From Oreocharis arfaki (Eukaryota > Chordata > Aves > Passeriformes > Paramythiidae): 64,000 bases of DNA. Every line of letters begins with the position of its first letter. The first letter of the stretch is position 1. The translations under genes and the position numbers were made by a program. The DNA lies in assembly GCA_013398015.1 (NCBI GenBank), contig VZRR01004510.1, positions 423,070 to 487,069 on the forward strand, given 5' to 3'. The notes below the pieces were generated by a model. It did no database searches. It saw nothing but the letters and a program-made list of their open reading frames with translations, and was not told the DNA's origin. Below, piece after piece: positions 27,132 through 39,400 of the stretch.

Positions 27132-27164
27132 TTCCTCCAGCTGCAGAGGCATCAGCTGGAGGAA
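27132..27164. repeat. Perfect 12-bp inverted repeat with 9-base spacer
   Basis: TTCCTCCAGCTG at 27132-27143 pairs with CAGCTGGAGGAA at 27153-27164. Each arm holds a CAGCTG E-box core. It can form a hairpin, or simply be two E-boxes in mirrored context. Confidence 0.85.
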
Positions 27165-28014
27165 CCAAGGGGCTGTACTTTGCACTGGCTGCCCATCCTT
27201 TAGATAGTTTTTGTTAAGAAGAGTACAATTCAAATAACAGGAGAAGTTACTCATGTTCTCTGGAAAGCAGGTCCACATGCTCACATGGAAGTTCTCCTTT
27301 CTGTAAGAGTAAGGTTAAGAATAAAGGAAGGTATTTTTTCAGACCCAAATCTCTGTACCTGCAAGCCAAAGGAGGAATGTTCCTTACTCATGCTAGAAAA
27401 TATTTATTTGGGGCAGTGAGTGGAAAGGAAAGTGGAATTTCTTAATTTACTTTCCTCTTGAACTGAAGAGTAAGATGTGGGTTCCAGGCAGAAAACCCTT
27501 TATTTTTGGTCTGGTCACATTTATTCAGGTTTAGTCAGACTTCAGCCAAGAGGAAACTGCCTCAATGTGGCCACCATGTCAGCAAGGAAGGAATAACAGG
27601 TATTTTCTCATTTCTGCTAAGCAGAAGCTCCTATCAGAATACAAAGATGATGGAAAATGTGGGTGGATTATTTGGTTCCAGCTGGCTCCACATCACACAG
27701 CAAGGAAATGCCATGATCTTTGACAGGTTCATATTAGCAAAAATCAAGCAAAAGATTATGGGAAAGCTTCCCATTCCATTATCAAATAATTTGGGGGAGG
27801 GAGAAGGATGGGAGACTAACAGTTTTTCTTTCTAAGCTCTCAAGAAATGTCTATTTTTATGACCCTTTTAGTGTTGAAAGCATTGTCTGAAATAAAGACT
27901 AATCTCAAAGGATGTGAAAGCAAACCTATCGTTACACTGCTCAGAAAATGTAAAGCAGGAAGAAATGAACCATTTTCATCTGGTGGAGCTGCTGCCCAGC
28001 AGGTCTAACTCACT

Positions 28015-28325
28015 GACTGGAGACAGGCGCCAGGGCCTGGGGCCCACCCCCAGGACTCCCTCCACCTTAGCCATGGCTCAGGACCCCATTTCAGCCCCAG
28101 GGCCATCAGCCCTTGTCCCAGGGATGCTGCAGCATGGCCAATCTCCAGCTCCCCACAGCCCTGCCAAACCTGCCCAGCCATGGCCCCACATCCTGGCCCC
28201 ATGGATGTGCCCCATGCCTGGAGCTGGAGCTGCCCTGCTCCTGCCCAGCCAGCCTGGGAGGAGCCCCCATAGTCCCAGGCCCAGCTGGCACCCTGACAAT
28301 AAGCCCTACTTCATCACCCACCCAT
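28015..28325. other. Isolated GC-rich, CpG-poor block
   Basis: A roughly 300-base block, rich in CCC, CAGCC and CCATGG-like words, stands out sharply from AT-rich flanks. Unlike the island at 14-16 kb it has very few CpG. Proline- and alanine-rich open frames occur in several frames on both strands, which is a composition effect. It could be a degenerate minisatellite or part of an old retroelement. No family was recognised. Confidence 0.45.
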
Positions 28326-29760
28326 AGCACAACCTACCCAACAGCCTCCAATACCTAGAGCAAATAAAAAACAACATCACGAGCATCTTCCTTAGGGAGA
28401 TGAGAGCGGGAGCACAGCACTCCTACATGACCACACCACCAGTTACACACATAAGCTGTCTATACACTGTATAAGGTGTCTTAGACATTACACAGTCGGA
28501 TCTGTGGAAGGAAGCTTATTAAAGAGCACGGGGACAGTATTTAAATACGACACCCACTGGTGTTTGAATTCACTGCTGCCAAGAGACTTCTCCTTTTCTT
28601 CAGACCATGCAATTCAAGCCTATCCTGTCCCTTTGGACCGTATTAGGCTGTTGCTTTCAGGAGAAGAAAAGGGCTCACCTTGTTCCTCTGAATGCTGCCA
28701 GAGGAGGAAGGAGGGAGGGTAGTGCCCCACACACCAAACAGTTCCACAACTGCGATGTTCAGTGAGGACACCCAGGGAATGGAGAAGCTGGGGCCAGCCC
28801 TCCTCTGCCTGAGGGCTACAACCTCATGCCTTGCTGGTCTCAAAGATTTGTTCCAACCACCAGCTACTAAAGCTGCAACTACTGACCAAAAGTCTGTTTA
28901 GAAACTGGAACAAAGTGAAAAAAACTTGCTTTGATGGGAAATTTGAGTATCACAGTGACAATCTACTAGCACTGCAAGTAAAATACACAACTGAGAAGAT
29001 GGCACTCCAGTTTCCACACTCTCTTCCATGGCCTCTTCCTTCATTTTACATGAAAATGGCCATGGATGAAGCATTAAAATTGTTTAATTATCTAATTCAT
29101 TAAGCTAGAAGAGAAATATCTTTCTGCAGCCAAATTACTCTTCTGGCCAGTTCGAACAATTTCATTAAAAACATTACAGATTTCAGCCGGCCCCAGCCTC
29201 CTCTTCATTCTGTTGGTTAGGCCACTCTCCTCAAAAGTGGGAAACAAAATCCTATCCCCTTGTGTCAAGAGGAGAGACTAACCCCCCCCCCCCAGCAGCA
29301 CTTCATTTGTAGATCCGGAGAGATCCCCAAGGCAGATAAGTGCTGCACTGTTCATTTCCACCAGGAAAGCAGCAACTGAGTGCACTTTATTTTAAGTTAA
29401 GGATCTCTCACAATTCGGAAGTTTCAGCACAATCAGGGCAGACAGAAGCTAAGAGGAGGTTCTTGGGATCACAGGATTTCATTTAGGCACTTAGGCTCTG
29501 TCACTGTTCACGTTAAACACTTGCAGATCTCAGCCTAAGTGCAGCTCCAGTTAAAGGGAACAAGATAGTCCCTTTGTAAAGAAAATGGATGTGGTTGGAA
29601 CAAAAGTCCCTGACAGGAAACAGGCTGGAAATACACGTAAACTCCAGAGTCTGAATCTGGCATTTAGCAATCTCCTGGAATTTGTACCTTTGATTCTGAA
29701 GAATACATGCGTGCTACACCTTTAATATCTGCATAAAGCCACTCAAATATTCAAGGACTG
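28326..29760. other. Noncoding DNA with a 12-base C run
   Basis: Unique sequence with a C homopolymer at 29282-29293. No gene or repeat family recognised. Confidence 0.5.
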
Positions 29761-29788
29761 GTAAAACTTAATTTTTGTTAAGTTTTAC
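29761..29788. repeat. Perfect 11-bp inverted repeat with 6-base loop
   Basis: GTAAAACTTAA (29761-29771) and TTAAGTTTTAC (29778-29788) flank TTTTTG. The stem is AT-rich, so it is only weakly stable. Confidence 0.85.
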
Positions 29789-30621
29789 TGTTAAACCACA
29801 CCAGGATATGTTGCAGAACTCATCACAGGGCTCTTGCAGTACAGTTAAACAATGCACTCAGCCAAGACAACATAAGACAGCAGCACTATGTGCATGAACT
29901 AAGTACTATGGGATTATCAGAGTTCTCTCTCAACACTTCAAAGACACTTAGTAATTTCTGAACAATTGTGACTACATAATGAACACTTCTTGATTTCAAC
30001 ATGCATCACCAAAAAATACGTATTACGTCATCTCTAGATACAAAAAATATCACTGAGGTAAAGATGAGCTGCCTAATAATTCAAACAGGTGACCATAGGG
30101 CAGGAATTCCCCACTTTACAATGCCAGTGTTGGTCTAGTTCCTTTCACATCTTTGAGGTCTTGTCAACCCTAGCACTAAGCATCCCAATCCTAAAAAAAA
30201 AGCCAGTAGTTTTTTTATGGAGCTTCCAAGACTAGTTAATTTTTTTACAGCACTTTCAAAATACATAGTGCATAAGTGCACAGAATTGCAAAAAGAACTT
30301 ACCAATGGATCTTTGGTGAAATTGTTGTTTCAACAGCCACAATTTCTCTCATTGAGAGGCTATTTTCTTTGAGTTACTGTTAGTATGTTATTGACTTCTC
30401 TAAGACTCAGAAAGGAATGTAGAAAACAAGACAAAAGTTCAGACTGGAGTGGATTTCAGTGGGACTATACTCTGCAGCTTCCTCTGATGTCCTCTCATAA
30501 ATCATCTGTTACTAAAATGGCAGAGATGGTGCAAGGGATGGAATACTACTTACTGGATGCCCTGGAAGTGTCATGAACATACATTTGAGGAAAAAAAAAA
30601 TCAAGGTTTGCTTATACTTAG

Positions 30622-31125
30622 TTTACCTTCTTGGGGATTTATGGCTGGCTTGAAAAGATGAGGCTCACAGCGGTGGCCGTTGTAGCAGATATGTTCTTTA
30701 GTGTGGTATTTGGATTTTGGTCAACAGAGCATTTTGCTTTATATGCATGTCAAATATCCAAGATCTTGAGTAATGTTGATAAACCAGACAAACCACTTAT
30801 TGCAAATCTGGTAGATTTCACATCAATAATACTGCAAACAAGCCTCTTATCTTGTATTGTAGACTATTTGCTTCCAATTAAGCCTGGAAAGAAAAAAGCA
30901 AGGAAGAAGGCAAAAAGACCAGCAAAACTCAGAACTTTTCAAGTTCTTCAAAATGGTTCTATTCAAACAGCAGATCAAAGTATAGACTGGTTCTTATTTT
31001 ATCCGGAGTTGGCTTATCCATCGACCATAAGGACTTCTTTAATTCCTGTAAAACAACTGTGTGTTCAGGAAAGTGTCTATTCTGAAAATGTTTCTATTCA
31101 TAAAAATGATATTGCTGAATTCTAG
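30622..31125 (+). other. Long open frame of unknown origin, coding status doubtful
   Basis: The frame is open for 168 codons from just after an AG dinucleotide in TTAG (30618-30621) to a TAG stop at 31123-31125. The first ATG is at 30658. From that ATG the product would be 155 residues. It would have two hydrophobic stretches (about residues 4-28 and 51-73), then a lysine/arginine-rich segment (about 75-92) and a polar tail ending in DIAEF. I recognise no family. It could be a terminal coding exon, a decayed gene or chance: in six frames of 64 kb of AT-rich DNA the longest open frame expected is around 145-165 codons. Codon use is not distinctive. Confidence 0.15.
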
Positions 31126-31422
31126 CTCTCCAGTATGTTTGCAACCCAATGTGAGATTTACTGGCTGACAGATAAAAGATGTCTTTTTCAAGCACCAGTC
31201 CTGAACACTCAGTGAGGGATCATAAAATCAATCTGGTTACCTAGTGGCTCCTCCAGCAACAATAGGAAGAGACAATTTGTTCACTTTCAACACGTGGACA
31301 ACTTCATTGCCTTGGCTGCCTTCAGAGGGGCCATGCAGCCTTGAGGAGGAGCCACGTTTGGATGCCTGCTCCCAACGCACGGAACAAAGGGAGTCTCATC
31401 CCACTGTTCTCTGAGTGTGGAG

Positions 31423-31699
31423 CAGGGGTCGGCAACCTTCCAACAGGGATATGCCAGATTGTAATTTTCTTTCCCAAATTAGAGTTTAAGAATGCTGGCA
31501 GGAACTTTGCAGGAGCCAACAGACGCTGCCTCTCAAAGAGGCGACATGCTGCCAATCAGCTGATTGGCACTGTCTTGCCTCTGTGTGAGGCAGGGGCTCT
31601 GGGCTCCTGGGGAATCAGCATCTCAGTAGGAGCTGATGCTTCTCAGAGATGCCTCCTGCACTGACCTTCCTATGTGCCATTCTATAATCTGACCTATTG
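31423..31699. mobile_element. Degraded non-autonomous hAT-like DNA transposon
   Basis: The left end CAGGGGTCGGCAACCTT (31423-31439) matches the terminal inverted repeat pattern known from hAT/Charlie-type elements of amniotes. About 275 bases later, GTGCCAT (31674-31680) followed by a decayed CTGACCTATTG-like end (31689-31699) is a plausible remnant of the opposite terminus. There is no transposase frame. I could not find a clear 8-bp target-site duplication, which fits an old, diverged copy. The right boundary is uncertain. Confidence 0.5.
31550..31569. repeat. Perfect 20-bp palindrome with two CCAAT boxes and an E-box
   Basis: TGCCAATCAGCTGATTGGCA is identical to its reverse complement. 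It holds CCAAT, a central CAGCTG and ATTGG (inverted CCAAT). It lies inside the hAT-like remnant, so it may be internal transposon sequence. Confidence 0.9.
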
Positions 31700-34600
31700 A
31701 TGCCATAAGTGGGCAGCTCGTAGCTTCTACCCTTAAAAATCTGTCCAGAATTCAAAGCCATATCCCAACTTGGGAATTGATTCTAGCACGGAGGTAAAGG
31801 ACAAAAGGAAAATAGCATTTAACATTCCCTAAAACTTGCAAAGCCATAGGAAATACAAACTTCCTCAGTTGTGCAAGTTTATTTTCAACTCTTGAGTTTC
31901 TGTCTAGAAGTGCCTGGGCAATTCCAGTGCTTGTACACACACGTCAGAGAAAAGAAACACCTAAAATATCACATATGCCCTTGCACTTGCTTCAAATTCA
32001 CACACCTCTTTCACTTTAAGGAGTAGACAAATATTTTCAATTAGTGAGAGAGTAAATATACATAAATACAACACAGTGGTTAGGGTAGAATAGATAATGG
32101 AAAGCAACTGCACATTTCAAAACGAAAGATGCTTGGGAAAACAAACAGTAATTTTCTGAGGTTTTTGGCAAGGCAGTTTTCTGAGCTTAACTGAGACATA
32201 AAAACTACCATCCCTACTTTTTCATTCAAAAAACTGTAAAAGGGGAGAAGAGTCATCCCACCTTTTTCAGATCTTTAGTGAGTAGCTGTCATGTTTTGAA
32301 GGCTTACAAACTGTGCATAACCAGCGGCACTGCTGTCAGCCAGTGAAGCGATGCAAGTATGGAACCTCGCTCTCCTCAGTTTTACACTTTCCAGCCAAAC
32401 TGAGTAGCAATGCAACTGATAGAGCTGCCACCAGGTCCTCTTCAGGGTATTTAAGAGCAGGGCTGTCTACTTCTCATCTTCCTACTTCCTTTTCCATGCA
32501 GCCTGTAGTTCACATTCCTCTAAGAATAGCAGCGGCTCCAACTTCCATGCCACTGGCAGTACTTCCCTGGCTTTTGTTCAGTAAATAGTCTAATTCTGCT
32601 GAGCTGGTAGCAGCTGAGATTGTGAGTGATATATTGTCCCAGCATTAAACACAGTGTCACCTGGCAGGATGATTGACTGGAGCCTGGATCTTGGCAGAAT
32701 AGTGTTTTTGCAGTTATTTTGGCATTTCTTTATTAAGTTCAGGTTAGATTCACTTAAGGGATGCGCTTGCCAGCTATGCCATGTTTTTGACTTTATATCC
32801 ATCATGATGATAAATGGTCTATTTACAAAGATATTCATAATTAAATTCTTACCTTCTTTTCCCAGCCCAACATAAAACACACCTATCATCGTATTCTGTT
32901 GAAGTGAGCCAAATTCCATTAGAAACATTTTCAGACATCAGCACAAGATCCTTCCCTACTCTGCTTAAGTCCTGAACTTTCTAAAGATGAGTGCTTATTT
33001 TTAGGGATTGACATTGTTAAAAAATTTACAAATGACACAAAAACACCCTTCACTTCCTTCCCTTTTTTCCCCTCTTTTCTTTGCCTCTGTATTCCTGCAA
33101 TTCAGTGAGCCATCTAGGAACATATGAAATTGTGAGCGTCTGCCTCTATACCCATGCAATTATCAGAACAGAACTGCTATAATGGTAGTGCCTAGGAACC
33201 TCAGCCACCAGTGGATGGTAGCTGCTACATAAACAGAAAACTCATAGTTCCTGCCGCAGGCATTTTGCAAGTTATGAAACAAGAGGCAGCAGTTTGACTG
33301 TGGTGGTATGGAAGCAATGAAATACAATTGCTCAAGATTATTATGCAGTGTTCTCACAGAGACCTATCAAATTATTTTAGATATTAAGACAAACTAGCAG
33401 TCCAGACAGAGTTTCAACAACTTCATACACCTCATTGTCAAGCTTTGCAGACAACCATTGTTTTCTGGTTTATTGCTTGGGAATGGCTCAATTGTACGAT
33501 TTCACCTCCTGCAGTAATGGACTTCAGTCCAGGGCTGTCACTACAGGGCTACTCTGAAAGCTGAGAGCGCAGACTGAGAGACACAGCTGTGCTATGAAGC
33601 AGTTATGCAGCAAAGAAGTTATTAATCCCTACAAGAATATAAATCACCATGCCCAAATGCAGTGGAGTTTCTCTAGTATATTTTACTTCCCCTCTGAAAT
33701 ATGAATTTCTCTTGCTCAACCTCCGTTATGATATACATAGATTTTTTTTTCTGAAGTACCTGGGGGCAGAATCTAAAAAATGCCTTAAAATGTAATTAGC
33801 CGATCACTCTGTAGCATTCAAAACTGCTTACAGACGTAGTGCTTAAGCACATTTTAAAATTCCAGATGAACCTCCCTGTGCCTAAATAACTTAGGCACTG
33901 ATCCCTCATGCCAAAGACTTTGCTCCAAAATTCTCCTCTCCCCACAGCTCAATGCTCTGTGACAATAAACCCTTTCTTCCTGGGTTAAATCTGGTAGCAG
34001 CCGAGTTTTCCCTTTAAGTATTTAATTAATCTTATTGCCAAAGTATTCTTCTTGAAACCTTGATAAAGAGCCACTTAGCACTCAAAATTAAAATTTATGG
34101 GAAGGGAAGCTCCGATGGGATCTGTCTCACCTAATATTATGCATCTTCAGCATAGCTGTTAATATCAGATCTAGACTCCATTCATAGTTCGCAGAGAGAA
34201 GTGGGATCTCACAGGACAGAATTAATTTGACACCTCCTAAATAACTACTAAAGGATTTCGTGAATTGCATCTCTGCTTTGACCAGAAAGAAAGAACAGGT
34301 AACTCCTTTCGCCACAGCATCTGCTTTGAAGGCAGCTGAAGTTAGGCGAGACGGATTGCAGCACTGTGTCTGGAGGTTAAACCAGGATATTGATAGTCCA
34401 GTTCTATGAATTCTTTCCTTTATATCATTGACTCTGAACATAACCACCAGCAAATCATTTAACTTCTCAATGTTTCAGTTTATGTATCTATAAAAAAAGG
34501 TATATTATAGTGCTATTACATTCTAGATATGCTGCAGAGTCATAGAAAGGCAAAAGTAGCTCTTGAAAGTGTGCTGAGAACCTCAGAGGGAATATATTAA

Positions 34601-35980
34601 GTATGTGCAAACCATGTTAAAGAGACTACTAAGGAATGGGAGGAAACAACTGACAAGACTTGGAGCAAGAAATAAAGGAGATTAAATTCCACTTGCTGCC
34701 ATAAATGTTGTGAATAGTCTATCTTACAAATGTTTAGCATGTTACACATGCTCAAGAGAGTTAATATTTCAAGGTGGATTTTCTCCACACCACGAGGAGA
34801 AGCAAAGAACTTGGTTAAATTCTCATCTGGAGTTAAGCAGCATGTTCCAGCCAGGAGAGTTGATTATGCCACTAAGCCTGGCAACACCGTAAATGAAGCT
34901 CTTGTTGCAGGGTGCTCATCTTCCCAGAATTCTTTTTAAAAATGGATGAGTGCATGTGCTTCCAAACAGCCAGGACATCAGTTTTTTATTTATTAATCCC
35001 ATGAGCATTGCTCCTGGTGCATTTTTGCAAGCTTCTCATAAAAATGAAAGGGGGAAAAAATTGTGGGTTAAGACGGCCATTTGCATGGAATTTTTTTCCC
35101 ACCTAAATAAGTCTAAAGGAGGCACATGTTTAACTTGTTGGCCAGGACAACACTTTAAATTTTGGTTCTGGATCTGGCACTCTCCTGGCCTGTGTCTGGA
35201 AGCAAATAGTTAATGTTCCACATGCAGCCAGAGGTGCTGTAAAGGAGGGAGGAATTGAGCACCTGAAGTGATTATAGCTGAAAACATGACTCTAATGTAG
35301 GGAAATAATTCATATTTAAATAATTGATTATTATCTACAAAGTTATCATTATAATCATGTTTATAATGAATGCATGTTTTACCAATTTGAAATAACTAAG
35401 TATTCTAATCTTAGCAAGCTTAAAGAAAGTCTGTTAATGAGATAAGAATATTTTCCTTTCTGCATATGCATTAACCACTTTTTTTCAGTTCAGAAAAGAT
35501 GCTTTCAAATGGATTACTCTGGGATGTGTTCATGCCAATTTACCAGTGTGAGTGCAGGTAGTATCAGGAGATACACTGCTGGGAAAAATCTAGGTTTTAA
35601 ATTGTGCCTGCTACTTCAAATTGATATGGCATTTCCCTTCAGTTCATTGTGCCTTTCCATTCAGTTCCACGATATCTTCACTTCTATATTCCATCAGTGG
35701 CTGAGCCAAATAGCACTCCTGAATATCTGGGAAGCACTTTCAACTCAAGGCTGTGGGACACAAGACATCCTCTTTTTTAGTGGGAACAGATGATGCCCTT
35801 ACAGGAGCACATCCTTCGAGTTTCCTCAGTTGTTATTTTTCATTCTTCCCAAGCAGAGAATGACTTCCCATTTCAAATGAAACCTGTACTATAAGTATCA
35901 ACACCACAGTCACTTAGAAACCCACGTTAATACTGCTAATATGCTAACTTCCACCAAAATTAGTAGAATTCGGGAATTCT
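31700..35980. other. AT-rich noncoding DNA, no gene recognised
   Basis: Unique sequence between the hAT remnant and the CR1 copy. Open frames are short and unrecognised. A pyrimidine-rich patch lies near 33045-33090. Confidence 0.5.
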
Positions 35981-36468
35981 AATCATAGAATCATAGAACA
36001 GTTTGGGTTGGAGGCAACCTGGAACATCGTGTAATTCCAAACACCTTGTCATGGACGCCTTCCACTATCCCAGGTTGCTCAGAGCCCTGTCCAACCTGGC
36101 CTTGAACACTTCCAGGGATGGGGCATCCTCAGCTTCTCTGGGCAGCCTGTGCCAGGGCCTCACCACACTCATAGTAAAGAATTTCTTCCTAATGTCCAAT
36201 CTAAACCTACTCTCTGCTAGCTAGAAGCCATTCCCCTTTGTCCTTTCACTATAGGTCCTTGCAAAAAGTCCCTCTACAGATTTCTTGTAGCCCCTCTAGA
36301 GTCTTCCTGGAGCCTTCCATTGCCAGGCTGAACAACCCCAACTCTCTCAGCCTGTCCCCTTGGAGAGGTGCTCTCAGTCCTGTGATCAGCTTAGTCGCTC
36401 TTCTCTGGACTTGCTCCAGCAGACCTACATCCTTCTTATTTTGGGGGCCCCAAAGATGGATGTAATCT
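35981..36468 (-). mobile_element. CR1 LINE 3' fragment, 5'-truncated
   Basis: The left end, AATCATAGAATCATAGAA, is the reverse complement of the tandem TTCTATGATT tail that ends CR1 elements. The following 470 bases match the well-known CR1 3' region in reverse: GGTTGGA near the end, then a stretch typical of the reverse-transcriptase C-terminus and 3' UTR, including words such as CTCTTCTCTGGACTTGCTCCAGCAG split across 36400-36423. The copy is 5'-truncated at about 36468, as usual for CR1, and is fairly well preserved. Open frames on its plus strand are not genes. Confidence 0.95.
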
Positions 36469-39400
36469 CAAACCTCCTTAAGAAATGGGCATTTAGTCTA
36501 ATATAATTAATTTTAAAGGTATTTTACTTTGAAACCAACTTGCAAATATGGTCACTGGAGAATATTCCTGCTTATTTTACAAACAAAGCCTCACATATTC
36601 CACATTTTACAGAGGGTTGGTGAATCACTGATGGCCCACTTAAGGTGAACAGCTTCGACACAAGGCAGGCACCTTCCCCATGTGTAAACCTCACAGCTGC
36701 GGTCAACAGATGAGTTCAAATTCAACATTTCTGTTCTGGAAAGATGAAAGACTGGCTACAGGTATTTTACTGGTTGTGTATTCAGGACCTCCTTATCTGC
36801 TTCCCTAAGAGTGCATAGAATTGACCCTCTTCGAGTTATGACAGCAAAAGGCACTGGCTCTTCCCATTCCAGATCAAAAGGAGAGCATCGTGATACAAAG
36901 ATCACCTTTTACATTACTACTTGTCCAATTAGATGGAATGAACAGAATTTTGAAGTATTTAAAAACTAGCTGAAAATACTCTTTTGCTGAGTTTTGCAAG
37001 ATATTCACAACTTTAGGTGCTATCTTTTTTGCCACATGGCAAAACACTGATTACCAGTAATAGATTAATCCTTTAGGAAAAGAACAAGTCTTACAGTTAC
37101 AGTTCTGCCATTGTTGAGAGACAAGTTCCCCTGATAATCATAATCAGCATTTGATATTCCAATTAATGCTACTGAACAACCTTTCTTCAGAACTTTGTAA
37201 ACTGAAACACTGAAACAGTACTTCTACTTTTCCTAGTCACATTGGAGGTCCTTTGTGTATTTTAGCTCAAAGCAGGAACCTGGACTAAACTTACATTTTT
37301 CAAAATACCAGGACCTAAGCTCTGGCTGCAGGTTATACATTGCATGTGTAACTGCGTGTTTGCACGAGAGAAATGGAAAAGCAATGGGAAGTCATTTCCA
37401 GTATCACAGCCATCCTGCTTCTCCTTGTGTACTCCCTCCCTTATTTTATGAGCTCCTGCAAAGGGGAAGTCTGGGAACAGGTCTTCTCAAGAAGCAGAGC
37501 TGATATGGAGTCCAGAAATACCAGAAACAAACCAAAAAGCCCTGGAGTCTTATAAACAACACGTAGACTCTGTGGACTTTCATCCACTTGGAATGATTAT
37601 TTTAACAGCATTGAAAAGGGCAGTACATATCCTGATATGAGCTCCAGTAGCAGGGATTATGCCTTTGCCTCCACAGCGAGCAGATGGTGAAGCAGTACCC
37701 TTCAGTGAGGTCTGTAGAGACAAAGAGAAGACATGCACCAGACATGTCTCAGGCTCCCAGCCAATCCTTCTTCCAGCTTGGTAGGGAAGTCAGCTACCCT
37801 GTGCTTCCCTTCAGTTCAGTTACAAACTTCTCCAACCATTTAGTTCTTATAGAGCATAAAACAGCTGCTAACATGAAGAGCAGTACAATATCAGTGTCCT
37901 GCAATCTCAGCCCAAATACCTCTGAGTGACATTTAACTGGTAGGTGGTCATCTCATCCCTTTTCCTAAACAGTAATGCTCACCTTCAAATACCCTTAAAA
38001 CTGTCTTTGAAAATGAGTTCACATTGCTGCCATTATTAGTTCAGAAGACCTATCCAATTTCAGGTTTTTCATGTTTATTAATTAAAAGGTGACCAAGAAT
38101 GACATTATCAAAGTCTGCATTAAATTGCTCTCTTTGTTTTATGATGGTTAGAGGTCCCTTAATAGAATTGAAAAGGCCACGTGTGTTACAATATTATTAT
38201 TATTTTTTAAGCAGACACCACTTTGTCATCATAGGCTAGATTCAAAGCTAGAGGCCACAGTCAAACACACAAAAGAATAGCTGGCTTTTTTCTCTTTCAA
38301 ATTATTGATATGTAAGAGACAGGATAGAGTAATTGTTTAATCACTGGCACACTGCTTTAAATCTCATTCTTAGTGCACACAGAGAAAACAAAAATGGATG
38401 GAAAGGGCACTGAGGCATTTGAGTTGATTGATGGCAGGTCAGTGGCCAATGCACAGTAGATATAAAACGTAACAGATCAAGAGCATCACATTCGAAAAGC
38501 ATTATATGAAGTTGATCTCAACCAGAGAGATGGTTAACACTATAAAAAGGTGGAAATACCAGTGAGTGTGCAATGTCATGTAATGGATTACATCGGGAAA
38601 GAAAAGGTAGGAAATTGAGGATGGCATATATTTTTGTTACTCTTTAGAGCACTCACTTTGAAGCAATATTTGCCTATTTTAATAAATGTTATGTTCCAGA
38701 AGTTGACCCTTTCAATTAAAAAAAGTGACAGTGTTACTCAGGAGAAGCAGTCCCTGTGACCTCAGTGAGGGCAGGCAAGACATCCTAATTTCCAGCTAAA
38801 TTCCTGTACATCCTAACAGCATGGGCCAAGTTCATTGACACAGCAGATAACTCTTTACGTAGCTAATAGTTTGTACCTACTTCGCATGCACAGCACTCTA
38901 GTCTGGACAATCCACTTGGTCCCAAAGAAAAGACAAGAGGAAAATCTTTGTGGTTATTACACTCTCTGAGGTTTCTCAACCACTTCACGCAATTCCCTCT
39001 GTGAGAATTTAACATGCCTCTCTTACTCCTGTGATATGCATTAGATTTTTAACGTAAATATTTAATGTTTGCAGATCACAGGAGACCATGTAGCTGAACA
39101 GATTATAAAACATTGTAAAGTTCAAAGCAACACATAGCAGAGTAGTAGCCAGCACTTCAGGAGGTTTATGAGGATAAGAAACCCCCAGTTTTCTGATTGC
39201 CCTCACTGGCGTTCTGTGTCAGAGTAGCATGAGAGCGGAATTAAAAATTATTTTAAATGTACTCTTAGGTTCTGGTTTGAATGGGTACTAGAGGAGAAAG
39301 TCACTGTCAACAGCTGGAGAGTTAGCAACTGACAGAAGAATCAACAGAATTCTGCAAAACCTCTGGAAGTGCAGCTGGAATCAGGAGCTGTTCAAGCTAA

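Noticed and set aside
27914..28327. 137-codon proline-rich frame
   Set aside because: It spans the junction of AT-rich and GC-rich sequence, and frames of similar quality lie on both strands.
36003..36465. Plus-strand open frames in the CR1 copy
   Set aside because: They are antisense to a LINE fragment.
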